This document shows positions 1-9,087 of a stretch of DNA of 64,000 nucleotides, piece after piece. The position numbers and the translations under genes are program-made. The notes beneath the pieces are model-generated. The model saw only the letters and a program-made list of their open reading frames with translations, made no database searches and was not told the origin of the DNA. How positions within the stretch are numbered: position 1 is the stretch's first letter; every line of letters begins with the position of its first letter. The DNA comes from JANQIO01 sp038746745 (GTDB lineage: Bacteria > Pseudomonadota > Gammaproteobacteria > Pseudomonadales > Halieaceae). The stretch is taken from assembly GCA_038746745.1 (NCBI GenBank), contig JBCDKJ010000004.1:1-64000 (forward strand). The letters run 5' to 3'.

Positions 1-197
1 ACGTGCAGCTCGCCGTTGGCGTAGGGCGGCCCATCGTGAAGAATAAATTTCTCACGCCCCGCCCGCGCCTCGCGGAGCTGACCGTACAAATCCTGCTCTT
101 GCCACTGCTTGAGGCGCTGAGGTTCGCGCTGTGCAAGACTCGCTTTCATAGGAAAATCGGTCTGCGGCAGGTTCAGGGTGCTCTTGTAGTCACTCAT
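1..197 (-). CDS. ileS: Isoleucyl-tRNA synthetase, N-terminal fragment (runs off the window)
   Basis: Only the first 65 or so codons are present. The translation begins MSDYKSTLNLPQTDFPMKAS and contains HDGPPYANGELH, the class I synthetase HIGH-type signature in the form typical of IleS. The enzyme charges tRNA-Ile in the cytoplasm. The ATG (197-195) overlaps the ribF stop as ATGA, so the two are translationally coupled. The ribF-ileS order is a classic gammaproteobacterial arrangement. The rest of the gene lies beyond base 1. Confidence 0.95.
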   Translation of the reverse strand, partial: MSDYKSTLNLPQTDFPMKASLAQREPQRLKQWQEQDLYGQLREARAGREKFILHDGPPYANGELH

Positions 198-1126
198 AAT
201 CCAAAAAATCTACGCCCGTGGGCGATGTCCCTGTGTATCTGTTGCGACAGCGCGTCGATGCTATCGAATTTCTGCTCTTCGCGAATCTTTTCGCAAAACC
301 GCACTGTGAGTCGTTTGCCGTACAGCTGTCCATCGAAATCCAGCAAGTGCGTTTCCAGGCTCGCGCGAAACTGATCGCCGATCGTGGGGCGAACGCCTAC
401 ATTCGCCACTCCCGGTCGCCAGTCGTCCTCCCCTGCAATCGCTACCTCAACCACATAAACGCCTGAGAGCGGCGCCCGCAGCCGGTGTAACAGCAAATTC
501 GCTGTAGGGGCGTCCAGCGTGCGGCCGCGCTGATCGCCATACACCACCTTGCCGGAAATACTGTACGGACTTCCCAGCAAAGCCCCCGCCAGCGCAAAGT
601 CAGCCGCGGCCAGCGCCTCGCGAATTCGAGTGCTGCTGACGCGCTCGCCGGCCATATCCAGGGTCGGCGTCGGCGCGCAGGCAAAGCCGTGCTTCTCCCC
701 CTCAGCTTTCATTAAGGCAAAGTCGCCTTCGCGATCGTGTCCAAAGCGCAGGTCATCGCCCAGCACCACGTAGCGAGCCCCCAGCCCATCGACGAAAATG
801 CGCTGTATGAAGGCCAGTGCAGACATGGTGCGAAGGTCCTCATCAAAGCGCACACGCAGCGCGCGCTCTACACCCAGGTTCGACAGGGCTGCAAACTTCT
901 CGCGGAAGCTCATCAATCGAGCGGGCGCTGCCGCCGGCGCCAGGTACTCCCGTGGCAGCGGCTCAAATAAAATCACTGTCGAGGGCAGGTCCAATTCCTC
1001 TGCCTTTGCCAGCAAATGCTCCAGGACGGCGCGGTGACCGTGATGCACGCCATCAAAGGCACCGATGGTGGCAACGCACCCACGGTGCCTTTCCCGCAGG
1101 TTATGCAGTCCGCGTATTAGCTCCAT
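194..1126 (-). CDS. ribF: Bifunctional riboflavin kinase / FMN adenylyltransferase
   Basis: Converts riboflavin to FMN and then to FAD in the cytoplasm. The 310-residue length matches the family (about 313 in E. coli). The N-terminal nucleotidyltransferase half has GAFDGVHHGH (residues 22-31) and SSTRIR (164-169). The C-terminal kinase half, from about residue 185, carries GDQRGRTLDAPTAN (197-210). It overlaps ileS by four bases (ATGA) and is separated from murJ by 73 bp that contain a recognisable promoter, so ribF-ileS is probably its own transcription unit. Confidence 0.96.
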   Translation of the reverse strand: MELIRGLHNLRERHRGCVATIGAFDGVHHGHRAVLEHLLAKAEELDLPSTVILFEPLPREYLAPAAAPARLMSFREKFAALSNLGVERALRVRFDEDLRTMSALAFIQRIFVDGLGARYVVLGDDLRFGHDREGDFALMKAEGEKHGFACAPTPTLDMAGERVSSTRIREALAAADFALAGALLGSPYSISGKVVYGDQRGRTLDAPTANLLLHRLRAPLSGVYVVEVAIAGEDDWRPGVANVGVRPTIGDQFRASLETHLLDFDGQLYGKRLTVRFCEKIREEQKFDSIDALSQQIHRDIAHGRRFFGL

Positions 1127-1159
1127 GGAATCCGGGATGGCGCCTCGTCAAGGCGCGCC

Positions 1160-1189
1160 ATTATATAGCCAAATCCCCGCCGTGTTTAA
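1160..1189 (-). promoter_or_regulatory. Probable sigma-70 promoter of ribF-ileS
   Basis: Reading the minus strand, TTAAAC (1189-1184) is followed after 18 bp by a perfect TATAAT (1165-1160), placing the start about 27 bp upstream of the ribF ATG. The -10 box is followed directly by a GC-rich GGCGCG discriminator. The -10 match is direct; activity is inferred. Confidence 0.6.
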
Positions 1190-1199
1190 CCAGCCGCGG

Positions 1200-2783
1200 T
1201 TAACGCTCCCTGGAAAAATCACGCAGCCGTGTACCCATTGCAACCTGTGCGATCAGGTAGCTGGCGAGGCCAGCCAGCACCACCCCCGCTAATAGGGTGC
1301 TGCGATTCCACCAATCCTGAGCGTGCCAGGCGCTCGCGTCCGGACAGCTCCACCACAGGACCAGCGCCATCACAGCAGTGGAAGCGACGAGACGGCGTAA
1401 AAACGCGCGCCAACCCGGCTGCAGCACCAGCACCTCGATGCGGCGTAGGCCGGTAAACAGCAATCCGGCATTCAACCAGGCGGCCAGGCTGGTCGCCAGC
1501 GCCAGGCCCACGTGGCCCAGGTTAAAGTAAAGATAAAGCGGCGTGACCAGTGCCAGGTTGAGGAACATATTGGCCACCATAGCGCGGATGCCGATACGCA
1601 CCGGCGTAGCCATATCCTGGCGCGCATAAAAGCCAGGCGCCAGTACTTTTACCAGCATGAAAGCCAGTAGGCCCAGACAGTAAGCACGCAGGCTCAGTGC
1701 AGCCATGCTGACGTCGCCGACCCCCAGTGCACCGTACTGAAACAAGGTGATGAGAATCGGCTCGGCCAACAGGCTCAGCGCGATGGCCGCAGGAAAGCCT
1801 ATAAGCAAAACAGAGCGCAACGCCCAATCCAGGGTCTGGGCAAAGCGCGCAGGATCAGATTCCGCCTGCAGGCGCGACAATCTGGGCAGTATAACCGTGG
1901 CAATCGCTATGCCGAATACGCCCAGGGGTAGCTCTGTAAGCCGGTCTGAATAGTAGAGCCAGGACACGCTGCCAGTTGGCAGGAAAGAGGCCAGCACCGT
2001 ATCCAGCAGCAGATTGATCTGGCTGACCGACACGCCGAACAGTGCAGGCACCATCAGCATGGCGATGCGGCGCACGCCCTCGTCTTTCGTGTCCCACTTC
2101 GGCTGAGGCAGCAACTCCAGCCGGTACAGAAAAGGCAGTTGGAACAAAAGCTGAATAATGCCTGCGAGGAAAACCCCCCATGCCAGGGCAAACACCGGCT
2201 GGTTAAACCATTGACCCGCCAGCAGAGCAGAGCCTATCAGAGCAAGATTCAGCCATACTGGCGTAAAGGCTGGCACCGCAAAGCGCCCGTAACTGTTCAA
2301 TACAGCACCGCAGAACCCCGTCATTGAAATAAGAAACAGATAGGGAAAAGTAATACGGATCATGTCTGCAGTAAGCGCGTACTTCACAGGATCCGTCACA
2401 AACCCGGGCGCAAACACCGCGGTAACGACGGGCGCACCGATCACCATCACGGTGGTGAGAATCAGCAGTACGCCGCCCAGAACGCCGGCGACCCGGTCTA
2501 CCAGCGCGCGCACTGCCTGCAGACTGCCCTGTTCCCGGTAATCGGCCAGAACGGGCACGAAGGCCTGTGAGAAGGCGCCTTCGGCGAACAGACGTCGCAA
2601 AAAATTGGGGACTCGAAATGCAATAAAGAACGCATCGGCGTACGCCGTCGCGCCCACGAAGCTCGCTATGACAACGTCCCGCAGCAATCCCAGGACGCGT
2701 GACAACATGGTCATGCTGCCCACCACGGCGCTGGACTTTAACAGGCCGGACTCAGCGACCTCCGTGTCCGGTACCGTGCTCAT
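1200..2783 (-). CDS. murJ: Lipid II flippase MurJ (MviN family)
   Basis: Polytopic inner-membrane protein that flips lipid II for peptidoglycan synthesis. From the chosen ATG it is 527 residues (E. coli about 511) with the expected 13-14 hydrophobic segments. The N-terminus contains the characteristic LLKSSAVVGSMTMLSRVLGL and, soon after, RRLFAEGAFSQAFVP. An ATG 45 bp further upstream would run deep into nudF. The ATG at 2783 instead makes a four-base ATGA overlap with the nudF stop, so it is preferred. It is the last gene of a pyrB-nudF-murJ run. Confidence 0.94.
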   Translation of the reverse strand: MSTVPDTEVAESGLLKSSAVVGSMTMLSRVLGLLRDVVIASFVGATAYADAFFIAFRVPNFLRRLFAEGAFSQAFVPVLADYREQGSLQAVRALVDRVAGVLGGVLLILTTVMVIGAPVVTAVFAPGFVTDPVKYALTADMIRITFPYLFLISMTGFCGAVLNSYGRFAVPAFTPVWLNLALIGSALLAGQWFNQPVFALAWGVFLAGIIQLLFQLPFLYRLELLPQPKWDTKDEGVRRIAMLMVPALFGVSVSQINLLLDTVLASFLPTGSVSWLYYSDRLTELPLGVFGIAIATVILPRLSRLQAESDPARFAQTLDWALRSVLLIGFPAAIALSLLAEPILITLFQYGALGVGDVSMAALSLRAYCLGLLAFMLVKVLAPGFYARQDMATPVRIGIRAMVANMFLNLALVTPLYLYFNLGHVGLALATSLAAWLNAGLLFTGLRRIEVLVLQPGWRAFLRRLVASTAVMALVLWWSCPDASAWHAQDWWNRSTLLAGVVLAGLASYLIAQVAMGTRLRDFSRER

Positions 2784-3394
2784 GCCAACCAGCGCTGGCG
2801 CAGTGCATCGCCGTACACACGCAGCCACAGCAGTGCCATGAGCGTATGGCCGTTATTGATGCGATTGGCGTCCACCAGCGCCATAACATCGCTGCGGCGC
2901 AAGCGATGCACTCGGATGTCCTCGCCCTCCTCAGCAACACCATGCAAGCCTATCGCAGCGGAGGCATCTATCTGGCCGGCAAACAGCCGCACATGTTCAG
3001 AACAGGCGCCGGGACTGGGAAAGAAACTCAGCATAGGCTCAAGCGCAATTAGTTCAAGGCCCGCTTCCTCCACTGTTTCCCGCTGGGCGACCTCTTCGTC
3101 ACTCTCACCGGGCTCGACAATGCCCGCAACAATTTCCAGCATCCAGGGGCTGTCCGCATCGCGCAAGGCGCCGACCCGGAACTGCTCAATCAACACCAGC
3201 TCGTCTCGCTCTACATCCCAGGGCAGTACGCCAACGGCATCCCCACGCTCAAACAACTCTCGCGTCAAAGGGGCGGACCAGCCACCCGCAAACGCCCGGT
3301 GCTCGAGAGTGAGTCGACGCACACGGTAGTAGCCCTGGAAAACATCGCTGTCTTCCAGCAGTCGCACATCGTTGCTGCTGAACGCTCTTTGCAT
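2780..3394 (-). CDS. nudF: ADP-ribose pyrophosphatase (Nudix hydrolase NudF)
   Basis: Hydrolyses ADP-ribose to AMP and ribose 5-phosphate. The 204-residue protein has a complete Nudix box at residues 91-113 (G-x5-E-x7-RETVEEAG-L). Its flanks are NudF-like: RELFERGDAVGVLPWD, VLIEQFR, the LSFFPSPGACSE loop after the box, and ENED-like EEGEDIRVH. It begins 8 bp after the pyrB stop and overlaps murJ by four bases, suggesting one operon. Confidence 0.92.
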   Translation of the reverse strand: MQRAFSSNDVRLLEDSDVFQGYYRVRRLTLEHRAFAGGWSAPLTRELFERGDAVGVLPWDVERDELVLIEQFRVGALRDADSPWMLEIVAGIVEPGESDEEVAQRETVEEAGLELIALEPMLSFFPSPGACSEHVRLFAGQIDASAAIGLHGVAEEGEDIRVHRLRRSDVMALVDANRINNGHTLMALLWLRVYGDALRQRWLA

Positions 3395-3402
3395 GCTGCG
3401 GC

Positions 3403-4425
3403 CTAGCGATCCTGAAAACGGCTGCCGGTATACCAGCTGACCGCACGAGATTCCTCGTCGACCCGATCGACCACATCCAGTACCAGCGCAAACAAGGCCA
3501 TGCGCACCACCACCCCATTGTCTGCCTGCCGGAAGATCGCAAGATTCGGGTTATCGTTCAGATCATCATCCAGCTCGCGTGCCCCCGCCCGAGAGTCTCG
3601 CGGCAGGGGATGCATGATGACGGTGTTGGGTTCACAGTGCTCGGTATAGATGTTCTGATTCAGGCAAAAGCGTCCGCGATACACGTCAGCCTCTTCAGGA
3701 CTGCCGAAACGCTCCTCCTGAATCCGCGTCGAATAGGCAATGTTTACGTGGGAAATGTGGTCTTCCAGGTCCTCCGTTTCGGTGACCTGATGGCCCGCGG
3801 CGCGCATCGCCTCAACAATGTCCCCTGGCATGCGCAGCTCTTCGGGTGATATCAGGTGAACCTCCACCGTCTTGAACAGGCACAGCAGTTTACATAGCGA
3901 GTGCACGGTGCGGCCGTAGCGCAAATCTCCGATCAACGCGATACGCAGGCCATCTACGCTGCCGCCCTTGGCCTGCATTTCGCTTTTTATCGTGTACAGA
4001 TCCAGCAGTGCCTGAGTGGGGTGTTCGTTGGAGCCATCACCGCCGTTAAGCACCGGCACGCGGCTGGCGGCGGCGAACTCGGCTACGGAACCGGGTTGGG
4101 GATGACGCATGGCGATCACGTCGCTGTAACCACTGATTACCCGGGCTGTGTCATAGAGTGACTCGCCCTTGGCAATCGCGGAGTCTTCAAACCCGGTAGT
4201 CTCGCGCACTTCGCCGCCTAAAAGATTGAATGCGCAGCCGAAGCTGACTCGAGTGCGCGTGCTGGGCTCGAAGAACATATTGCCAAGGATCGCACCCTGC
4301 AGAACGCGGGTAATTCGCTGACGCCGCGCATAGGGCAGCATTTTGTCAGCAACGGCAAACACGCGATCAATGTCCGCGCGCTCAAACTGGTTCACCGAGA
4401 GGATATGCTGGCCAGCAAAATGCAT
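3403..4425 (-). CDS. pyrB: Aspartate carbamoyltransferase catalytic subunit
   Basis: First committed step of pyrimidine synthesis: carbamoyl phosphate plus aspartate. Counting from the preferred ATG (340 residues), it has the carbamoyl-phosphate motif PSTRTRVSF (54-62), the KGES loop (about 86-89) and HPTQALLDLYT (135-145). The frame is open to an ATG at 4491, but that ATG lies inside a TATAAT box and adds 22 unrelated residues, so MHFAGQHILS is chosen. No pyrI or pyrC-like partner is adjacent. The C-terminus extends some 30 residues past the usual E. coli end. Confidence 0.93.
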   Translation of the reverse strand: MHFAGQHILSVNQFERADIDRVFAVADKMLPYARRQRITRVLQGAILGNMFFEPSTRTRVSFGCAFNLLGGEVRETTGFEDSAIAKGESLYDTARVISGYSDVIAMRHPQPGSVAEFAAASRVPVLNGGDGSNEHPTQALLDLYTIKSEMQAKGGSVDGLRIALIGDLRYGRTVHSLCKLLCLFKTVEVHLISPEELRMPGDIVEAMRAAGHQVTETEDLEDHISHVNIAYSTRIQEERFGSPEEADVYRGRFCLNQNIYTEHCEPNTVIMHPLPRDSRAGARELDDDLNDNPNLAIFRQADNGVVVRMALFALVLDVVDRVDEESRAVSWYTGSRFQDR

Positions 4426-4489
4426 GAATAGTCCCGAAGTCTCTCTGGCGGCGGCATTGCCTGCAAGCTTCTCGCCGCGTCGACGCGCC

Positions 4490-4495
4490 ATTATA
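4490..4495 (-). promoter_or_regulatory. -10 box of the pyrB promoter
   Basis: A perfect TATAAT followed by GGCGCG, the same hexamer and discriminator seen before ribF. The 17-bp upstream region shows only a poor -35. Its position overlaps the alternative upstream pyrB ATG. Confidence 0.45.
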
Positions 4496-4538
4496 AACCG
4501 GCACCGGGTGTCAAAAACGGGAATAGTTACCCTCGACG

Positions 4539-5969
4539 CTAGTGCGCGAGCAGACCGTCCCCGTAGTCCAGAAGCGCATGCAGCACCGACTGCTGTTCAG
4601 CGCCAGCCTGCTGCATCAAGGCATCTACGCGTGCGTGCAATTCCTCCAGCGTAATAGACGCGCCCGCCTCTGGTTCGGTGAGGTACTGATAACGAAACTC
4701 TTCCCACTGCGCCTGCTCTTCGGGGCTCAGGCTATTGGGATAGTTGCGGGCTCTATACCGGAACAGCATTTCTGGCAGGCGCGCATCCTCAAACACGAAA
4801 CTCTCTGACGCCAGCGTATCCGGTGAGGCTGCCCGCAGCCGGTCCATAACACGCCGATCTGCGTCGCTGAAGAATCCGCCGCTGTAGAGCATTCTGTCCG
4901 GATCGCTGATGACAGCCCGCTTGCGCTGTTGAAACATCGTTTGCAGCTTCTCCCGAAGCCCAGGCGCCGCCGCCAGTTGTTCTTGACGCGACAAACACGC
5001 CGCCACGTCTATGTTCAGTCGCGCTGCCGCAGCACCATCCAGCAGCTTCGGGGTCATGACCATGGGCGAGCGGTTGATGTGTACACTCTTGATTCCGGGC
5101 CGTTCAGCGCCCGGCGGCAAGTCCGCTGTCGATGTGAACAGGCGCTCAGCCAGCGATTCTGCGTCCAGCTCCAGCACCGGTGCCAGATCAACACCCAGAT
5201 CAATACAAATAATCTCGTTGCGGTTCACGGGGTGTCTTGCTGCCGGAGCAATCAGCGCGGCGTTGTGTCGATCGGCGCCGAACATCCCTGAGATATGCAA
5301 TAGCGGACGCATACTCTCTAGATCCAGCTGCGTCAGCACAAAATCCTTGCTGCGCATCTTAAGTGCGTAGTCGTAGAGCTGCGGTTGTCGCATACGTAAC
5401 AAGCGCGCTATCGCGATAGTGGCTTCGACGTCTGATAAGGCATCGTGAGCCGCCTGATGATCGATTCCGTTTGCCGCGGTGAGCTTTTCCAGCCTGAAGC
5501 TTACTCGCCCATCTTCACCCTGCGGCCACTCGATCCCCTCAGGCCTGAGGGCATAGGCGAGGCGCACGACATCAATCAGGTCCCAGCGCGAGTTCCCCTG
5601 CTTGTACTCGCGGGCATAGGGATCGTAAAAGTTCCGATAAAGGGTGTAGCGGGTCACTTCATCGTCGAAGCGAATACTGTTGTAACCCACGCCACAGGTG
5701 CCGGGGCGCGCGAGCTCCTCGTGAATGTGTCGGATGAATTCCGACTCGGGAACGCCCTCGGCCAGGGCCTGCTGTGGCGTGATGCCGGTCACCAGACAGG
5801 CTTCCGGGTGTGGCAATACATCTCGGGCAGGAGCTGCGTACAGGACCAGGGGGTCGCCCAGCACGTTGAGCTCTTCATCGGTGCGAAGCCCGGCAAACTG
5901 CACCGGCCTATCGCGACTGGGGTCAACGCCGAAGGTCTCGTAATCGTGCCAGTAAAACGTCTTACTCAT
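4539..5969 (-). CDS. sbcB: Exodeoxyribonuclease I
   Basis: Processive 3'-5' single-strand DNA exonuclease used in mismatch repair and recombination. At 476 residues it matches E. coli SbcB (475). The DEDDh exonuclease core starts with FYWHDYETFG (residues 5-14). Further motifs are GYNSIRFDDEVTRYTLYRNFYDPY and an HDALSDVEATIAIARLL block supplying the later acidic/His residues. SH3-like and helical C-terminal domains are of normal length. It appears to be a single gene, about 110 bp from pyrB. Confidence 0.95.
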   Translation of the reverse strand: MSKTFYWHDYETFGVDPSRDRPVQFAGLRTDEELNVLGDPLVLYAAPARDVLPHPEACLVTGITPQQALAEGVPESEFIRHIHEELARPGTCGVGYNSIRFDDEVTRYTLYRNFYDPYAREYKQGNSRWDLIDVVRLAYALRPEGIEWPQGEDGRVSFRLEKLTAANGIDHQAAHDALSDVEATIAIARLLRMRQPQLYDYALKMRSKDFVLTQLDLESMRPLLHISGMFGADRHNAALIAPAARHPVNRNEIICIDLGVDLAPVLELDAESLAERLFTSTADLPPGAERPGIKSVHINRSPMVMTPKLLDGAAAARLNIDVAACLSRQEQLAAAPGLREKLQTMFQQRKRAVISDPDRMLYSGGFFSDADRRVMDRLRAASPDTLASESFVFEDARLPEMLFRYRARNYPNSLSPEEQAQWEEFRYQYLTEPEAGASITLEELHARVDALMQQAGAEQQSVLHALLDYGDGLLAH

Positions 5970-6022
5970 CCCGTGGGCACCCCAACCGAAACACGAGCTC
6001 CGTTCTCTATGCTGCGCGAGTG

Positions 6023-7546
6023 CTAAATCAGCTCCAGAACTTCTTCTTCGATCCTGGCTTTCCAGATGGCGGGGCCAGTCCGATGTACAGACTCCCCGTG
6101 AATGTCCACCGCTACCGTTACCGGCATGTCGCTGACCTCAAACTCGTAGATCGCCTCCATACCCAGCTCAGCGAAAGCTACCACTCGTGAATCGGTGATA
6201 GCTTTTGATACCAGATAGGCGGCGCCGCCCACGGCCATCAAATACGTCGCTTTATGTTTCCTGATAGCGTCAATACCCGCGGGGCCGCGCTCTGCCTTGC
6301 CGATCATGCCCATGAGCCCGGTGTGCTCAAGGACGAAGTCGGTGAACTTGTCCATGCGGGTGGAGGTGGTTGGCCCCGCCGGCCCCATGACTTCATCGCG
6401 TACCGGGTCGACGGGTCCTACGTAGTAGATAAACTTGTCCTTTAGATTCACTTCCGAGGGCAGGCCCTCCCCGGATTCGATCAGTTCCTTGATCTTTTTG
6501 TGTGCTGCGTCCCGCCCGGTCAGCATCTTCCCTGACAGTAACAGCGTATCGCCCGGCTTCCACTGGGCCATCTCGTCCCGTGTCACGGTATCCAAATTGA
6601 CACGTCGCACACCATCACCCACCTCCCAGGTGATATCTGGCCAGTCTTCCAGGCTCGGCGGCGTCTGCAGTGCCGGACCCGACCCATCAAGGACAAAATG
6701 CGCATGTCGCGTTGCCGCACAGTTTGGAATCATCGCTACTGGTAGCGAGGCGGCGTGCGTGGGATGGTCCTTGATTTTCACATCCACAACCGTAGTCAAT
6801 CCGCCCAGACCCTGGGCGCCGATGCCAAGTCGATTAACGGCATCCATGATTTCCAGACGTAGTTCTTCAATCCGGTTGGCGGGACCGCGTTTGCGTAAGT
6901 CCTGAATATCTACGGGATCCATCAGCGACTCCTTGGCCAGCACTGTCGCTTTTTCCGCGGTGCCACCAATACCAATCCCCAGCATACCGGGTGGACACCA
7001 ACCAGCGCCCATTGTCGGTACCGTCTTCACAACCCAATCGACAATGCTGTCTGAAGGATTCAGCATTACCAGCTTGGACTTGTTCTCCGAGCCACCCCCT
7101 TTGGCCGCGACCTGCACGTCGACGGTATCCCCTGCTACCACCTCCATGTGCACAACGGCAGGCGTATTGTCCTTAGTATTTCGGCGAGCCCCGGCAGGAT
7201 CTTCCAGAATAGAGGCGCGCAGCACGTTATCAGGGTTCAAATAAGCCCGCCGTACACCTTCATTAACCATGTCTGTCACTGACAGCTCTGCATCCCACTG
7301 CACCTTCATGCCAATTTTCAGGAACACGGTGACAATACCCGTATCCTGGCAGATAGGTCGGTGCCCTTGCGCGCACATGCGGGAATTAATCAGAATCTGC
7401 GCCATGGCGTCTTTGGCCGCAGGGTTCTGTTCCATCTCGTAGGCACGGTGCACCGCCTGAATGTAGTCCAGCGGGTGGTAATAAGAGATGAACTGCAGCG
7501 CATCCGCGACGCTGTCAATGAAATCGTCCTGACGGATAACGGTCAT
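6023..7546 (-). CDS. fumA: Fumarate hydratase, class I (iron-sulfur)
   Basis: Converts fumarate to malate in the TCA cycle using an oxygen-sensitive [4Fe-4S] cluster. The 507-residue chain has both the N-terminal cluster domain and the C-terminal beta domain fused. Candidate cluster cysteines are in MCAQGHRPICQDTG (Cys58, Cys66), AGWCPPG (Cys184) and IPNCAATRH (Cys277). The C-terminal half contains VGPVDPVRDEVMGPAGPTTSTRMDKF. A good ribosome-binding site (AGAGG, 6 bp before ATG) supports the start. Class I rather than class II (FumC) is certain from sequence. Confidence 0.95.
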   Translation of the reverse strand: MTVIRQDDFIDSVADALQFISYYHPLDYIQAVHRAYEMEQNPAAKDAMAQILINSRMCAQGHRPICQDTGIVTVFLKIGMKVQWDAELSVTDMVNEGVRRAYLNPDNVLRASILEDPAGARRNTKDNTPAVVHMEVVAGDTVDVQVAAKGGGSENKSKLVMLNPSDSIVDWVVKTVPTMGAGWCPPGMLGIGIGGTAEKATVLAKESLMDPVDIQDLRKRGPANRIEELRLEIMDAVNRLGIGAQGLGGLTTVVDVKIKDHPTHAASLPVAMIPNCAATRHAHFVLDGSGPALQTPPSLEDWPDITWEVGDGVRRVNLDTVTRDEMAQWKPGDTLLLSGKMLTGRDAAHKKIKELIESGEGLPSEVNLKDKFIYYVGPVDPVRDEVMGPAGPTTSTRMDKFTDFVLEHTGLMGMIGKAERGPAGIDAIRKHKATYLMAVGGAAYLVSKAITDSRVVAFAELGMEAIYEFEVSDMPVTVAVDIHGESVHRTGPAIWKARIEEEVLELI

Positions 7547-7594
7547 GACTTTCCTCTCTGTATTTGCCGGTAGTTATTGGTACTCAACGACCAG

Positions 7595-8371
7595 CTAGCC
7601 TCCGGAAGGCGCTGGTTGTGCCGTTGCAGGGCCCTGGCCCTGCCTCAGCTCCAGCAGAGCCTGGTTAACCTGACGGCGAAAAGCATCTACCGACGCCTGC
7701 CACTCTTCGCTGTCCTGCATGCGTTTTTGCAGGCGACTGTTGTCAAGCGCGGCGCGACTCACGTCATCGCCGAGCCGTTCCACCAGCGCCTGATTAGCAT
7801 CCGCAGTAGTAATCAGCCGGTCCAGATCTCCAGCCACGGCGCGCAGTTTCTGCAGATCTCCGCCCAGTGTTTTCAACTGTCCGGAGTAGCTGGCGTCAGT
7901 CTTCTCCAGGGTCGCGACCTTGCTATTCAGGCTGTCCCTGGACTTCTCAAGATCGGCGATCTTGGCCTTGTTGCGGCGCCAGGCAGAGGCCCACAATTTA
8001 TCGACCTCAGAGTACAGCTCTTTGATCTTTACCGACATTGCCGCAGACGACTCGTTCAGGCCCTCGTCAGTATCTGACAAGCGCGCCTCAAGGTCGGCAA
8101 TACGCATCTCGTACTGCGTCAGCACACGCGTGCTTTTGTCCAGGCTTTGCTGCAGTTGCCAGGCCCAGGCGCAGGCCACGGCGGCAACAACCAGAGAAAT
8201 ACAGATGAACAGGCGAGCCAGCAGCCCTGCGCCGCCCGACTCCTGAGATACAGCGCGCTTGCCACGAGTGCTGCCACGCGCCTGACGGCTGGCCACTTCG
8301 TCCCGGGCAGGCGTCATGGAGGGAATGCTGTCGAGGTCTCCGGACTCTGCGCCGGGTCGCTGATTCGCCAT
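7595..8371 (-). CDS. Single-pass membrane coiled-coil protein of unknown function
   Basis: Family not recognised. The 258-residue protein has a polar N-terminus rich in Arg and Ser (about 1-48), one transmembrane helix (about 49-72, LLARLFICISLVVAAVACAW), then a long heptad-rich coiled coil (about 75-235). It ends in a Pro/Ala/Gly tail. Topology would place the coiled coil in the periplasm. The start is supported by AGAGG seven bases before the ATG. It is co-directional with fumA (48 bp apart). The architecture resembles envelope spacer or division-associated proteins, but nothing identifies a partner. Confidence 0.75.
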   Translation of the reverse strand: MANQRPGAESGDLDSIPSMTPARDEVASRQARGSTRGKRAVSQESGGAGLLARLFICISLVVAAVACAWAWQLQQSLDKSTRVLTQYEMRIADLEARLSDTDEGLNESSAAMSVKIKELYSEVDKLWASAWRRNKAKIADLEKSRDSLNSKVATLEKTDASYSGQLKTLGGDLQKLRAVAGDLDRLITTADANQALVERLGDDVSRAALDNSRLQKRMQDSEEWQASVDAFRRQVNQALLELRQGQGPATAQPAPSGG

Positions 8372-8434
8372 GTCGGGCCTCTACAAACGCAGGGTCACAA
8401 ATGGACTGGAAGGAACAAAGGGTGACAAAGGGAG

Positions 8435-8455
8435 GCGCCGGGGAGTGCCCGGCGC
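8435..8455 (-). terminator. Hairpin after the PuuD-like gene
   Basis: A perfect 8-bp stem (GCGCCGGG / CCCGGCGC) with a 5-base loop lies 11 bp past the stop of the gene at 8467. The following minus-strand bases are only weakly T-rich (CTCCCTTTGT), so termination may be partial. Confidence 0.5.
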
Positions 8456-8466
8456 AACCATCGTTC

Positions 8467-9087
8467 TTATAAAAACGCGAGCATGCCCCAGATCACGGCA
8501 ACCAGCGCAAAGCTGGAGTGAATTACACCGACAACAGAGGCCATAGGGCCCATCTTCCCGAAGATCGCATTAATCTCCAGCAACACAATGAGGCCCAATG
8601 CGGCGTAGACACTGGTACTGCTGATATCAGGCATGTACAGGTGACCACTGCCAATCATGCCGAACAGCATAGGACCAGAAAAAAGGGTGTTGGTGCGCGA
8701 GGCAAGGCCCGCTTTGGCCGCAGCGACAGGCCCCTCACCCTCTTTCATACCCAGAACGATCTGCTGGTTCGGCCAGATAATCAGCCATACGTTGAGGAAC
8801 ATGAACGTGCCCGCTGCCGCACCAATCCAGATAATGGGCTTAGCCATGAGGCTGGAATGCGCTCCGACGGCATACAGAAGGTACAGGCCCGTCAGGAACG
8901 TACCCATGGCGCCCCAGCGGAACCACCACAGCGCCCGGGGGGCGAGCTTTTTCATGGCGTCTGCCTTGGCCTCGGCTTCAGCTTCTTTAAAGTACTCGGT
9001 TTGAACGAAGTTGAAGTAATAAAGCATACCGATCCACGTGATTCCGAAGAGCACGTGAAACCAGCGATCGATGAACTCAACGACCAT
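8467..9087 (-). CDS. PuuD-like (urate oxidase N-terminal domain) membrane protein
   Basis: About 206 residues with six hydrophobic segments (FHVLFGITWIGMLYYFNF, GAMGTFLTGLYLLYAVG, IIWIGAAAGTFMFLNVWLIIW and others). The sequence matches the urate hydroxylase PuuD membrane domain. The cytochrome c domain of true PuuD is absent and no purine-catabolism genes are nearby, so the urate role is doubtful. An ATG 66 bp upstream is open, but GGAGG eight bases before the ATG at 9087 fixes the start. Single gene, followed by a hairpin. Confidence 0.75.
   Translation of the reverse strand: MVVEFIDRWFHVLFGITWIGMLYYFNFVQTEYFKEAEAEAKADAMKKLAPRALWWFRWGAMGTFLTGLYLLYAVGAHSSLMAKPIIWIGAAAGTFMFLNVWLIIWPNQQIVLGMKEGEGPVAAAKAGLASRTNTLFSGPMLFGMIGSGHLYMPDISSTSVYAALGLIVLLEINAIFGKMGPMASVVGVIHSSFALVAVIWGMLAFL

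Noticed and set aside
4426..4491. Upstream ATG of pyrB giving 22 extra residues
   Set aside because: The ATG lies within a perfect TATAAT box and the extra residues do not belong to the family.
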